38,180 bases of DNA from Flavobacterium lutivivi (lineage in GTDB: Bacteria; Bacteroidota; Bacteroidia; Flavobacteriales; Flavobacteriaceae), in assembly GCF_014642275.1 (NCBI RefSeq), contig NZ_BMIM01000017.1, positions 1 through 38,180 of the forward strand, written 5' to 3'. The position numbers were made by a program, and so were the translations under genes. Positions 7,215 through 14,712 of the stretch are shown piece by piece (position 1 is the stretch's first letter; each line of letters begins with the position of its first letter). Below the pieces are notes generated by a model, which was not told where the DNA came from, ran no database searches, and saw only the letters and a list, made by a program, of their open reading frames with translations.

Positions 7215-8054
7215 ATGAAATCAATTTTTGACAAAATTTCCTTTGAATGTAGCAAAAATGTAACCAAAAATTACAGCACTTCATTCTCTTCTGCGGTCAA
7301 AATGCTTGCGCCAAAAATTCGCCAAGACATTTATAATATTTATGGTTTCGTAAGATTTGCCGATGAAATAGTTGACACTTTTCATGAATATGACAAAAGC
7401 ACATTATTCAATCTTTTTGAGGAAGAATTGTATGAATCATTAGAGCATAAAATCAGTTTAAATCCAATTTTAAACTCATTTCAAAAAACTGTTCATCAGT
7501 ATAATATCCCTCTCGATTTGATAAAAGCTTTCATGAAAAGCATGCGCATGGATTTGCACAAAAGCGTTTATGAAACTACAAATGAGTACAATGATTATAT
7601 ATATGGTTCGGCTGATGTTGTGGGATTAATGTGTTTAAAAGTTTTTGTAGATGGAGATAATCAAAAATATGAAGAGCTAAAAACATCAGCAATGAGGCTT
7701 GGTTCAGCTTTCCAAAAAGTTAATTTTTTGAGAGATTTAAAAGCTGATTATGAAAATTTGAATAGAACTTATTTTCCTAATACAAATCTTTCGGCTCTTG
7801 ATGAAAACTCAAAAAAAGAAATCATCAGAGAAATTGAAGAAGATTTTGAAGCAGGTTTTCAAGGTATTTTAAAACTTCCTATAGAAGCTAAGTTTGGTGT
7901 TTATACTGCTTATGTATATTACAAAAAATTACTTTCTAAGCTCAAAAAAACACCTTCAATCGAAATAAAAAACTCAAGAATTAGAGTTCCTGATTATGAA
8001 AAAATTGGCCTTTTGGCTAAGTGTTATGTTAATTATAGACTAAATCTTTTATAG
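7215..8054 (+). CDS. crtB: Phytoene synthase
   Basis: 279 residues. Condenses two geranylgeranyl diphosphates head-to-head into phytoene, the first committed step of C40 carotenoids. Both Mg-binding Asp motifs are present: Asp50-x3-Asp54 in FADEIVDTF, and Asp174-x3-Asp178 in NFLRDLKADY. The YSTSF segment near residue 20 and the GSADVVGLMC segment are also typical of the squalene/phytoene synthase family. It is the middle gene of the pigment operon, five bases after crtI and two before crtZ. Confidence 0.96.
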   Translation: MKSIFDKISFECSKNVTKNYSTSFSSAVKMLAPKIRQDIYNIYGFVRFADEIVDTFHEYDKSTLFNLFEEELYESLEHKISLNPILNSFQKTVHQYNIPLDLIKAFMKSMRMDLHKSVYETTNEYNDYIYGSADVVGLMCLKVFVDGDNQKYEELKTSAMRLGSAFQKVNFLRDLKADYENLNRTYFPNTNLSALDENSKKEIIREIEEDFEAGFQGILKLPIEAKFGVYTAYVYYKKLLSKLKKTPSIEIKNSRIRVPDYEKIGLLAKCYVNYRLNLL

Positions 8055-8056
8055 TT

Positions 8057-8503
8057 ATGTTAGTTCAAGTTGTAGCTTTTTTATTGACTTTTTGCATCAT
8101 GGAATTCATGGCTTGGTTTAGTCACAAGTATATTATGCACGGTTTTCTTTGGTATCTTCATGCTGACCATCACAAGAAAGATCACGATTCTTGGTTCGAA
8201 AGAAACGATGCCTTTTTTATTTTTTATGCTGTGGTTAGCATAATATTTTTTCTTTTATGGAAATACGAAATATTGAGCGTTGGTTTAGCTATTGGATTAG
8301 GGATTTTTGCCTATGGCTTAGCCTATTTTATGGTTCATGATATTTTTATTCATCAGCGTTTCAAGCTTTTTAGAAATGCCAATAACAGATATGCTAAAGC
8401 CGTTAGAAGAGCTCACAAAATGCATCACAAACACATTGGAAAAGAAGATGGAGAATGCTTTGGAATGTTAGTAGTTCCTTTGAAATATTTCAAAAAAAAA
8501 TAA
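8057..8503 (+). CDS. crtZ: Beta-carotene hydroxylase, fatty-acid-hydroxylase superfamily
   Basis: 148 residues with four hydrophobic segments. A di-iron membrane hydroxylase that adds 3-OH groups to the beta-rings, giving zeaxanthin from beta-carotene. The His clusters that hold the irons are present: HKYIMH (His23, His28), HADHHK (His35, His38, His39), HDIFIHQRF, and RAHKMHHKH. It is the last gene of the operon; its stop codon sits inside the terminator stem. No lycopene cyclase follows, although this enzyme needs a cyclised substrate, so the cyclase should be elsewhere in the genome. Confidence 0.93.
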   Translation: MLVQVVAFLLTFCIMEFMAWFSHKYIMHGFLWYLHADHHKKDHDSWFERNDAFFIFYAVVSIIFFLLWKYEILSVGLAIGLGIFAYGLAYFMVHDIFIHQRFKLFRNANNRYAKAVRRAHKMHHKHIGKEDGECFGMLVVPLKYFKKK

Positions 8504-8526
8504 AGTCCCAAAATTGGGACTTTATT
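8499..8526. terminator. Bidirectional terminator after the carotenoid operon
   Basis: A long stem (AATAAAGTCCCAA, 8499-8511, with TTGGGACTTTATT, 8514-8526) is flanked by an A-run and a T-rich tract. It closes crtZ and also serves the convergent DUF4252 operon. Confidence 0.85.
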
Positions 8527-8538
8527 TTTATAACTAAC

Positions 8539-9078
8539 CTATTTTTTAATCAAGTCTTGAAGTGGTTTGAGTTGTTCCATGTTGAGTTGAGAATCTTTCA
8601 AAACCGAAATCATATTGATTATATTATTTGGATTCATATCGTTTCCTAGAATTCTCACAATACCAAATCCGTTATCTTTCTTTTTTGCAAATAGCACAAA
8701 CTCATCTATATCATCTTCATTGCCTACAAAGCTTATAGATGCCATATCGCTACCTGAACCTATTTTTATTAGCTCGCTATAATCTTTACTTTTCAATAGT
8801 TTAGCCACTTCTTTACTTTCCTTTTCATACTGAGAAGCGTTTTTGCCATCTTCTTTGAAGATTAATATATTCATTTTATCAAATGATTCTAAAGCAGTTT
8901 TTTGCTCCGCCGAAAGTTTTGTTTTATCAACATTTATCACGCCTGAAGAAACATCTAAGGCTACAAAATCTTTTTTCTCGGAATGTTCAACAAAGTATTT
9001 TTGAAGTGTTGGTTCAGAGTTACAACTAAACAAAACAAGAGACAACAATATACCTATTGCATAAACGATTGATTTCAT
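8539..9078 (-). CDS. DUF4252 lipoprotein
   Basis: 179 residues from the ATG at 9078; further upstream in-frame Mets would add a hydrophilic stretch before the signal and are unlikely. Lipoprotein signal MKSIVYAIGILLSLVLFSC with lipobox Cys19. The mature part resembles the DUF4252 family: alternating strands and helices, a central Lys/Glu-rich KESKEVAKLLKSK, then FVLFAKKKDNGFGIVRILG and a C-terminal helix. The function is unknown. It is the last gene of a sigma factor / anti-sigma / DUF4252 / DUF4252 operon, a recurring arrangement in Flavobacteriaceae. That context suggests an envelope-related output of the sigma factor. Confidence 0.72.
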   Translation of the reverse strand: MKSIVYAIGILLSLVLFSCNSEPTLQKYFVEHSEKKDFVALDVSSGVINVDKTKLSAEQKTALESFDKMNILIFKEDGKNASQYEKESKEVAKLLKSKDYSELIKIGSGSDMASISFVGNEDDIDEFVLFAKKKDNGFGIVRILGNDMNPNNIINMISVLKDSQLNMEQLKPLQDLIKK

Positions 9079-9171
9079 CTGTATAAAATATTTAAAATTA
9101 AGGAAGATGTAATGCCCATTTTGAACATCTTCGGTGGATTTACAAATTTTGTCGATGGGCATTTCATAGGA

Positions 9172-9693
9172 TTATTTTTTAGACGCTTTTTTCAAATCAT
9201 CACCTCCAGGCAAGTTCATTTTATCAGTCAAAACAGATAATTCGTTTAGGTCAAAATCTCCTGTTAGCGACATCAAAACGGTTTCTTCTTTGCCAGAACC
9301 TTCTATAAACATCAGCAATTCTTTTACTTGCGAATCAGTTGCTCCTGACTTAACGTAGATTTTTACACTTTTCCCTTTTTCGTTAACTCTCATAAGTTCT
9401 TCTAATGCGGCTGTTTTCAAATATTTATCAGCAACAGCTTTCATTTCTTGAGCTTTTTTAGTGTTTGAGGTTACAAAAACTTTAAGGTTATCAAGCTTTT
9501 TAATTAAGTTCACATACAGTTGTGTTTCTTTGTCTTTTACATCCATTTTACTTAGTAGTGAAAACATTTTTTTGTTCACTATTACAGCGGTAACATCATC
9601 TTGCCCGTCAAACTTGTCAAAAACAGATTGTTGAGCAAAGAAGATATTTGTTGTAAAAAAAAGTACTAATGTTAGAATTAACTTTTTACTCAT
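9172..9693 (-). CDS. DUF4252 exported protein
   Basis: 173 residues from the ATG at 9693, which opens a clean Sec signal peptide (MSKKLILTLVLFFTTNIFFA, cleavage near AQQ). An ATG at 9738 would add 15 polar residues in front of the signal and lies ten bases after the anti-sigma stop; it cannot be excluded if coupling is used. The mature region looks like a second DUF4252 domain: FSLLSKMDVKD, LDNLKVFVTSN, VKIYVKSGATDSQVKELLMFI and a VLMSLTGDFDLNELSVL end. Unlike its neighbour it lacks a lipobox, so it is predicted to be soluble in the periplasm. The function is unknown. Confidence 0.7.
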   Translation of the reverse strand: MSKKLILTLVLFFTTNIFFAQQSVFDKFDGQDDVTAVIVNKKMFSLLSKMDVKDKETQLYVNLIKKLDNLKVFVTSNTKKAQEMKAVADKYLKTAALEELMRVNEKGKSVKIYVKSGATDSQVKELLMFIEGSGKEETVLMSLTGDFDLNELSVLTDKMNLPGGDDLKKASKK

Positions 9694-9747
9694 AGTTGAA
9701 AAATTTTCTTTTTGGTATTTGTAAGTTGTTGATTTCATGATTTCTGA

Positions 9748-10200
9748 TTAATTAATTTTAAAAATTTTGTTTTTTGATTGTTCAAATTCATTTAGGTAGC
9801 TCACACTTTCTATTCCTTTATTCAAATGTTTTGAAACCAAATCGAGAGCTTTTTGAGTTTCTCTGAAAGCTATTTCAGGATCATCTACTTTGCCTACATT
9901 TTGAATTTCAGTATTCAAATTATTTTTATAAAAAGTAAAACCTACTCCAAGCATAACAACAACAGATGCTGCAACAGATAACCACACTACAATAGATTGT
10001 TTCTTAGATTTTAATGGTATTGTTGTTGCTAATTGTTCGTTTTTTGCTTGTTTATAATATCCGAAAACGGCAGAATATTGTTCCAAATGCTGCGCAACAT
10101 TTGATGAAGAAAAATAATTTTTCAATTCCTTTTCTTCGGCAATACTTGTTTCGCCTTCAAAATATTTTTCTATTAATATTTCTATTCTATCCAATGCCAT
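9748..10200 (-). CDS. Membrane-bound anti-sigma factor-like protein
   Basis: 150 residues. The N-terminal ~70 residues are cytosolic and helical (IEILIEKYFEGETSIAEEKE, a start common in Bacteroidota anti-sigma proteins). One transmembrane segment follows (VVWLSVAASVVVMLGVGFTF), then an ~65-residue periplasmic tail. The gene overlaps the sigma factor 3' end by 14 bp, as expected for a sigma/anti-sigma pair with coupled translation. The role in sequestering the sigma factor at the membrane is inferred from topology and context; no catalytic motif is present. Confidence 0.78.
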   Translation of the reverse strand: MALDRIEILIEKYFEGETSIAEEKELKNYFSSSNVAQHLEQYSAVFGYYKQAKNEQLATTIPLKSKKQSIVVWLSVAASVVVMLGVGFTFYKNNLNTEIQNVGKVDDPEIAFRETQKALDLVSKHLNKGIESVSYLNEFEQSKNKIFKIN

Positions 10201-10696
10201 AATTATTGGTTTTTGTCATATTTTCTCTAATCGTTTTTCTTGCTCGAGACAATGCCGTTCTAATAGCTTGCTCGTTCATTTCCATAATTTTACTGATTTC
10301 TTCAAACTCCATTTCTTCTATATCTCGCATTTGAACTATCAGTTTTTGCTGCTCTGGCAATTGATTGATAATTTTTTCTACCCATCGCCAAGCATCGTTG
10401 TCCTCTACCCTTTTTTGTAATCCTGCTGAACCATCTGTATAATTACTGTGAACAATAGTCATATTTCCAGCTCTTTTAGATTTCAATTGGTCTAAACAAT
10501 AATTTTTTGTCATTGTCATTGCCATTGCCTCTACACTCTTCAATTGCTCGAGGCTATCATTTTTTGACCATAATTTTACAAGAACTTCCTGAGTTGCATC
10601 TTCTGCTTCTTCAGTGCTTACTAATAATCTTTTAGCAAGCCTGAAGATTTTATCCTTAAAAGGATTAATAAGTTGCATAAACTCTTTTTGGTTCAT
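10187..10696 (-). CDS. ECF-type RNA polymerase sigma factor
   Basis: 169 residues, the normal ECF size. Region 2 covers about residues 10-75 (FKDKIFRLAKRLLVSTEEAE, then DATQEVLVKLW). Region 4 is at about 115-162 (LPEQQKLIVQMRDIEEMEFE, then EISKIMEMNEQAIRTALSRA). It heads a four-gene minus-strand operon with its probable anti-sigma factor and two DUF4252 proteins. It is divergent from the S41 protease gene, with 111 bp between; no vegetative promoter with good spacing is visible there, which would fit self-activation, but that is only inference. Confidence 0.92.
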   Translation of the reverse strand: MNQKEFMQLINPFKDKIFRLAKRLLVSTEEAEDATQEVLVKLWSKNDSLEQLKSVEAMAMTMTKNYCLDQLKSKRAGNMTIVHSNYTDGSAGLQKRVEDNDAWRWVEKIINQLPEQQKLIVQMRDIEEMEFEEISKIMEMNEQAIRTALSRARKTIRENMTKTNNYGIG

Positions 10697-10807
10697 TGTT
10701 TGGTTTTGGTTATATAATCAAGACGAATAACAAAAGGTTTTGTTACACAGAATTTTATTTCAACAATAATCTTTTATAAATTTACGTTCTTAATCAAAAT
10801 TTTTGCT

Positions 10808-12211
10808 ATGAAAAAACTGTTTTTTTTCTTTTTGATTTTAATGTTTTTCCCTCTTCTTAATAGTTGTGAAGATAACGATGATAACTTGGTTCCTTCAGAA
10901 TTGGAAGTAAATGATTTTGTGTGGAAAGGGTTGAATTTATATTATCTGTGGCAAGCAGATGTTCCTGACCTAGCAGACAATCGTTTTTCTAATCAGTCTG
11001 AATTGAATGCTTTTTTAAAAACATACGATTCGCCTACTACTCTTTTTAATCATCTTCGAGTAGATAATACTATCGATAGATTTAGTGTAATATTTAGCGA
11101 TTATACTGTTCTCGAAGGAATTCTGACTGGGAATACTAAAAACAATGGTGTCGATTATGGAATAAAACTAAAACCAGGAAGTGATACAGAGGTTTTTGGT
11201 TGGGTTCGATATATAATTCCAAATTCAGATGCATCGACAAAAGATATTCAACGTGGTGACATTTTTTATGCCATCAACGGAATTCCATTGACAGTTGATA
11301 ATTACAGAACATTATTAGCAGATGATACTTATACTCTAAATTTAGCCGATTATGATGGTGGCAATATCACTCCAAATGGACAATCGGTAACATTAACAAA
11401 AACAGAACTCGCGGAAAATCCAATTTTTATTAATACCGTTATCAATCAAGGTACTCACAACATTGGATATTTGATGTACAATGGTTTCTATTCTGCCTAT
11501 GACAATCAATTAAATGATGTCTTTGGGAATTTTATATCTCAAAATGTAACTGATTTGGTTTTGGATTTACGTTACAATTCTGGCGGTTCAGTTAATACAG
11601 CAACAAAACTTGCAAGTATGATTACAGGGCAATTTTCTGGACAAATTTTTGCAAAACAACAATGGAATGCAAAAGCACAAGCCTATTATGAAAGCAATAA
11701 TCCTGCTAGTTTACTCAATAAGTTTTATTCTGGATTAAATGGTTTAAACCTAAACAAAGTATATGTTTTAACTTCAAAATCTACTGCTTCTGCAAGTGAA
11801 TTAGTAATCAATTGTTTAAAACCATATATAGAAGTAATTCAGATTGGCGATAAAACAACTGGAAAAAATGTAGGTTCGGTCACTTTGTATGATTCTCCTA
11901 CCTATGGCAAAACGGATGTAAATCCATCGCATAAATATGCCATGCAACCCATTGTTTTGAAAATTGTAGATAAAAATGGTTTTGGAGATTACACTACTGG
12001 TATAGCTCCAACTTTAACCAATACTTATATAGAACTGTTCGAAGATATGGGTGTTTTAGGAAATCCGAGCGAACCATTGTTGAGTAGAGCTATAAATTTG
12101 ATAACCGCAAGCGGTAAACAAGCTACTGTCTCTAATGATGTTTCTAAAAGAGACTTTGCAGATTGCAAAACTGTAAATCCTTTGAGAACTGAAATGTATG
12201 TGGAAAGATAA
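10808..12211 (+). CDS. S41-family (C-terminal processing-like) peptidase lipoprotein
   Basis: 467 residues. A lipoprotein signal with lipobox Cys20 (PLLNSC) is followed by an acidic EDNDDN segment typical of Bacteroidota surface lipoproteins. The N-terminal domain (VNDFVWKGLNLYYLWQADVP) is a helical domain common in this family, followed by a PDZ-like region (about 125-185: VRYIIPNSDASTKDIQRGD, then IFYAINGIPLT). The S41 core has LVLDLRYNSGGSV, the nucleophile Ser328 in STASASE and Lys353 in TTGKNVGS; the 25-residue Ser-Lys distance matches plant CtpA. It probably cleaves envelope or exported proteins. A strong terminator follows. Confidence 0.92.
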   Translation: MKKLFFFFLILMFFPLLNSCEDNDDNLVPSELEVNDFVWKGLNLYYLWQADVPDLADNRFSNQSELNAFLKTYDSPTTLFNHLRVDNTIDRFSVIFSDYTVLEGILTGNTKNNGVDYGIKLKPGSDTEVFGWVRYIIPNSDASTKDIQRGDIFYAINGIPLTVDNYRTLLADDTYTLNLADYDGGNITPNGQSVTLTKTELAENPIFINTVINQGTHNIGYLMYNGFYSAYDNQLNDVFGNFISQNVTDLVLDLRYNSGGSVNTATKLASMITGQFSGQIFAKQQWNAKAQAYYESNNPASLLNKFYSGLNGLNLNKVYVLTSKSTASASELVINCLKPYIEVIQIGDKTTGKNVGSVTLYDSPTYGKTDVNPSHKYAMQPIVLKIVDKNGFGDYTTGIAPTLTNTYIELFEDMGVLGNPSEPLLSRAINLITASGKQATVSNDVSKRDFADCKTVNPLRTEMYVER

Positions 12212-12214
12212 ATA

Positions 12215-12243
12215 AAAACGGCTTTCAAATTGAAAGCCGTTTT
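12215..12243. terminator. Bidirectional terminator between S41 peptidase and BtuB-like receptor
   Basis: A long perfect stem (AAAACGGCTTTCAA with TTGAAAGCCGTTTT) is flanked by A-rich and T-rich tracts. It lies between the two convergent stop codons at 12211 and 12249. Confidence 0.88.
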
Positions 12244-12248
12244 ATTAT

Positions 12249-14198
12249 TTATAAAACAATATTTATTCCTAACTTAAAGTTTCTTCCTCGTGTGGAATAA
12301 CCCGCATTTTCAACAAATTCTTCGTTAAAAATATTGGTTACCGTTCCAAATACAGTCAATCTATTTTGAATTAGTTCATATTTCGCTAAAGCATTTAGCA
12401 ACTGATATGAACCTAGTTGGATGGTATCAACAACAAAAGTATTTCCGTTGAAAAAAGCGTCTTTTCTCGCGTCGATATATTGATAGTTCAAGTTTAATAA
12501 AGTTCTTTTATTTATCTGAAAATCAATGTTTGCGCTGGCTTTGTGTTTTGGAATAAGTCTATTCAATATTTTATCAACTTGTGTAAATGTGTAATTAGCA
12601 TTCAAATTTATTTTTTCTGTCAAAAATAAAGACAAAGCTGTTTCAATACCCTTTGCTTTGCTCTTACCATCAATATTAATATAGAAGCTTTCAAAAGTTG
12701 TTGAATTAAAATAGAAATCTATCGCATTATTCTGATCTCGATAAAAACCAACAGCATTCAATTTCACTTTTTTATTCAACAATTCTGTTTCAAAACCAGC
12801 TTCAATAGTTTTGTTTTTTTCAGGTGTCAATTCTGTATTTCCATATTCTGAATACAATTGATACAAACTTGGCGTGATGAAAGCTGTACTATATGAAGCC
12901 AAAACTTTCAACGGAAAACTCGTTTTAAAATTAAACGAAGGATTAAAATTATACACTAGATTGTTTCCATATTCACTATGATTATTCAGGCGCAAACCAG
13001 CATTTACATTCAATCCAAAACTTGAATTGTAAACCAAAGTTGTATATCCATCTAGAATAGCAAATTTTGCCGCTTCATTTTCAATTGTTGAAAATGGTGT
13101 TTGGCTCATCATATCATGAAACTGATAATTTGTTCCCAAAATCAACGCAAATTCTTTATTAAAATTATGCTTATTAAATGCATCCAAAACCACACTTCTC
13201 GATTTGTATAATGAGTTGTCAACAGTGTTTGTCCATGTGCTCAACTCATCATAATCACGTTTCAACCTTGTAAATCCTGAATTTAATACAAATTCACCTT
13301 TTTTGTATTTATATTTTGGTGAAAACCCAAAACGAACTTGCTCAGAAGTTGTTGTATTTATATTCGTATCATTAAAACCTGTATTGTCAAAAGCAAAATC
13401 ATAGTTTGCATTGATTTTATCATAATTTCCAAAAAAATCGAGCGTCAATCTTTCTGTGGCTTTGAAACCCAATTTGGCAATTACGTTTTGTCTAGAAAAA
13501 CGATCTTCTTCATATTTTGTTCCAACAGGTTCAGCAATTTGCGACATTCCGCTGCTTTCAGTGCTATTGAAACCGGCAAAATAATTCACTTTTTTTATTT
13601 CGCCATTTACCGAAATTCCTTGATTGAAATCTTGTCCGTTGTATTTTTTGTTTTCCGAAGTGTTATTGGAACCAATATTTACATAGGCATTTCCTTGAAT
13701 TTCCTTCTTAGCCGATTTTTTCAACGTAATATTGATAACTCCAGTTGCTGCGCCAGTTCCATAAAGCGTACTTGCCGCACCTTTCATTACTTCGATACGC
13801 TCTACTTGTTCTACAGGCAATAATCGTAAATCATATTCAATGTTAATTCCTGAAGCATCAGTAACTGGAATTCCATCAATTAAAATTAACACCTGACGAT
13901 TTTTTCCGCCACGAATGTAATAACCCAAATTTTTTCCATTAGCCGATTGATTTCCATTGATTTCAACGCCAGCAACTTGGCTTAAAACGGTTGCTAAACT
14001 TTGTCCTGATTTTTTTGCTAAATCTTCTGCAGTTATCACTTCAATAACTTTCCCTGATTTTTCTTTTTTGAGAGCAAATTTAGTATCCGAAATCACCACT
14101 TCTTTCAGCGGGTTGATACTAATAGAATCTTGTTCTTGTGCCAAAACACAAGTTGATACCAATGCAAAAAAAGCACTGATTTTTACTGTTTTTTTCAT
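12249..14198 (-). CDS. btuB: TonB-dependent outer-membrane receptor, BtuB-like (cobalamin)
   Basis: 649 residues, close to E. coli BtuB in size. Signal peptide (cleavage near LAQEQ), a TonB-box-like strand (LKEVVISDTKFALKK), then the plug domain: GKVIEVITAEDLAKKSGQSL, YYIRGGKNRQVLILIDGIPV, VERIEVMKGAASTLYGTGAA. A 22-strand barrel pattern runs to a C-terminal aromatic-alternating strand (RGRNFKLGINIVL). Energised by TonB-ExbBD it should bring corrinoids across the outer membrane. The substrate is inferred from the cobalamin riboswitch in its leader and the adjacent ABC importer. It is the only gene on its strand downstream of the riboswitch. Confidence 0.9.
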   Translation of the reverse strand: MKKTVKISAFFALVSTCVLAQEQDSISINPLKEVVISDTKFALKKEKSGKVIEVITAEDLAKKSGQSLATVLSQVAGVEINGNQSANGKNLGYYIRGGKNRQVLILIDGIPVTDASGINIEYDLRLLPVEQVERIEVMKGAASTLYGTGAATGVINITLKKSAKKEIQGNAYVNIGSNNTSENKKYNGQDFNQGISVNGEIKKVNYFAGFNSTESSGMSQIAEPVGTKYEEDRFSRQNVIAKLGFKATERLTLDFFGNYDKINANYDFAFDNTGFNDTNINTTTSEQVRFGFSPKYKYKKGEFVLNSGFTRLKRDYDELSTWTNTVDNSLYKSRSVVLDAFNKHNFNKEFALILGTNYQFHDMMSQTPFSTIENEAAKFAILDGYTTLVYNSSFGLNVNAGLRLNNHSEYGNNLVYNFNPSFNFKTSFPLKVLASYSTAFITPSLYQLYSEYGNTELTPEKNKTIEAGFETELLNKKVKLNAVGFYRDQNNAIDFYFNSTTFESFYINIDGKSKAKGIETALSLFLTEKINLNANYTFTQVDKILNRLIPKHKASANIDFQINKRTLLNLNYQYIDARKDAFFNGNTFVVDTIQLGSYQLLNALAKYELIQNRLTVFGTVTNIFNEEFVENAGYSTRGRNFKLGINIVL

Positions 14199-14228
14199 TT
14201 TTTAGTTAAACAATAATTTAAAAATACT

Positions 14229-14272
14229 GGGAGAAAAGCATAGAATTTACCCATACCCAAACCTTTTTTCCC
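14229..14272 (-). promoter_or_regulatory. Possible expression platform of the cobalamin riboswitch
   Basis: Between the aptamer and the btuB start, an inverted repeat (14229-14238 with 14263-14272, nine of ten positions pair, 24-nt loop) is followed on the minus strand by a T-rich stretch. It could be a weak terminator or a start-sequestering hairpin. It is AT-rich, and the on/off switch has not been worked out. Confidence 0.3.
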
Positions 14273-14295
14273 GAAAGTTTGTTACTCAATGAATA

Positions 14296-14436
14296 AAGGC
14301 AGGTTTCCTGACTTGCATCGATGTTGTTGGTCTTCTCATTCGCCGTGGCAAACAATGACATGTAGTTAACAACTCGTCTATAGCTTACAGTTGCGGGTAC
14401 AGTTTTGGATTTTAACCAAATTCCCTTTTAATGCGA
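14296..14436 (-). ncRNA. Cobalamin riboswitch aptamer upstream of btuB
   Basis: On the minus strand the order is AAAAGGGAATTTGG, then AAAATCC, the B12 box ACCCGCAACTGTAAGC (core 14383-14397), a variable region with GCCACGGCGAATGAGAAGAC, and the closing CAGGAAACCTGCCT (14298-14311 region). These are the conserved blocks of the adenosylcobalamin-type riboswitch. It normally shuts down the downstream gene when the cell is B12-replete. It lies ~100 bases before the btuB ATG. Confidence 0.93.
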
Positions 14437-14472
14437 TTTTAAATACTTAAAAAAGCAACCAAAATTCGGGTG

Positions 14473-14480
14473 CAAAAGTA
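14473..14480 (-). promoter_or_regulatory. -7 box for the riboswitch/btuB transcript
   Basis: On the minus strand TACTTTTG (plus strand CAAAAGTA) matches TAnnTTTG and lies ~37 bases before the riboswitch. I see no good TTTG element at 19-20 bp spacing. Confidence 0.5.
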
Positions 14481-14490
14481 AACGAAAATT

Positions 14491-14607
14491 TTACTTTTCG
14501 TCTTTCTTTTTAGAAAATTTGATAATCAACCACACAAATCCAATCAAAAAATGGAGCAAAATAATTCCTCCAACTATGTACATAAACGTATTTGAATTGT
14601 CTCTCAT
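14491..14607 (-). CDS. 38-residue single-pass membrane protein in the B12 locus
   Basis: An ATG at 14607 opens 38 codons ending at TAA 14491-14493. The protein starts MRDNSNTF, has one strongly hydrophobic segment (MYIVGGIILLHFLIGFVWLI, residues 9-28) and ends with a positively charged KFSKKKDEK tail. The pattern is polar start, one membrane helix, basic end, which looks like a genuine small membrane protein with N-out, C-in orientation. It lies between the btuF promoter region and the btuB riboswitch, on the btuB strand, ending ~10 bases before the btuB -7 box. I do not recognise a family. A role alongside the B12 importer or receptor is only a guess from location. Confidence 0.55.
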   Translation of the reverse strand: MRDNSNTFMYIVGGIILLHFLIGFVWLIIKFSKKKDEK

Positions 14608-14695
14608 AACATTTGCTTTACACAAATTTCGGTAGTAATACAAAAATGATTTGCATCAAATGTTACATTAAAATGATTTTGTTCAATCATTCTTA

Positions 14696-14703
14696 TAATT
14701 TTG
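14696..14703 (+). promoter_or_regulatory. -7 box of the btuF-btuC-btuD operon
   Basis: TAATTTTG matches TAnnTTTG. Its end lies only nine bases before the ATG at 14713, so the leader would be extremely short. A TTTG with correct spacing is not evident. Confidence 0.5.
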
Positions 14704-14712
14704 CAAAAAAAA

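Noticed and set aside
13338-13823. A 161-codon plus-strand frame rich in Cys, Ile and Phe.
   Set aside because: It lies wholly antisense within btuB, whose barrel sequence is clearly coding.
14701-14712. TTG at 14701 as the start of btuF.
   Set aside because: The codon is part of the TAATTTTG promoter box, so it would not be in the mRNA; ATG at 14713 or 14716 fits.
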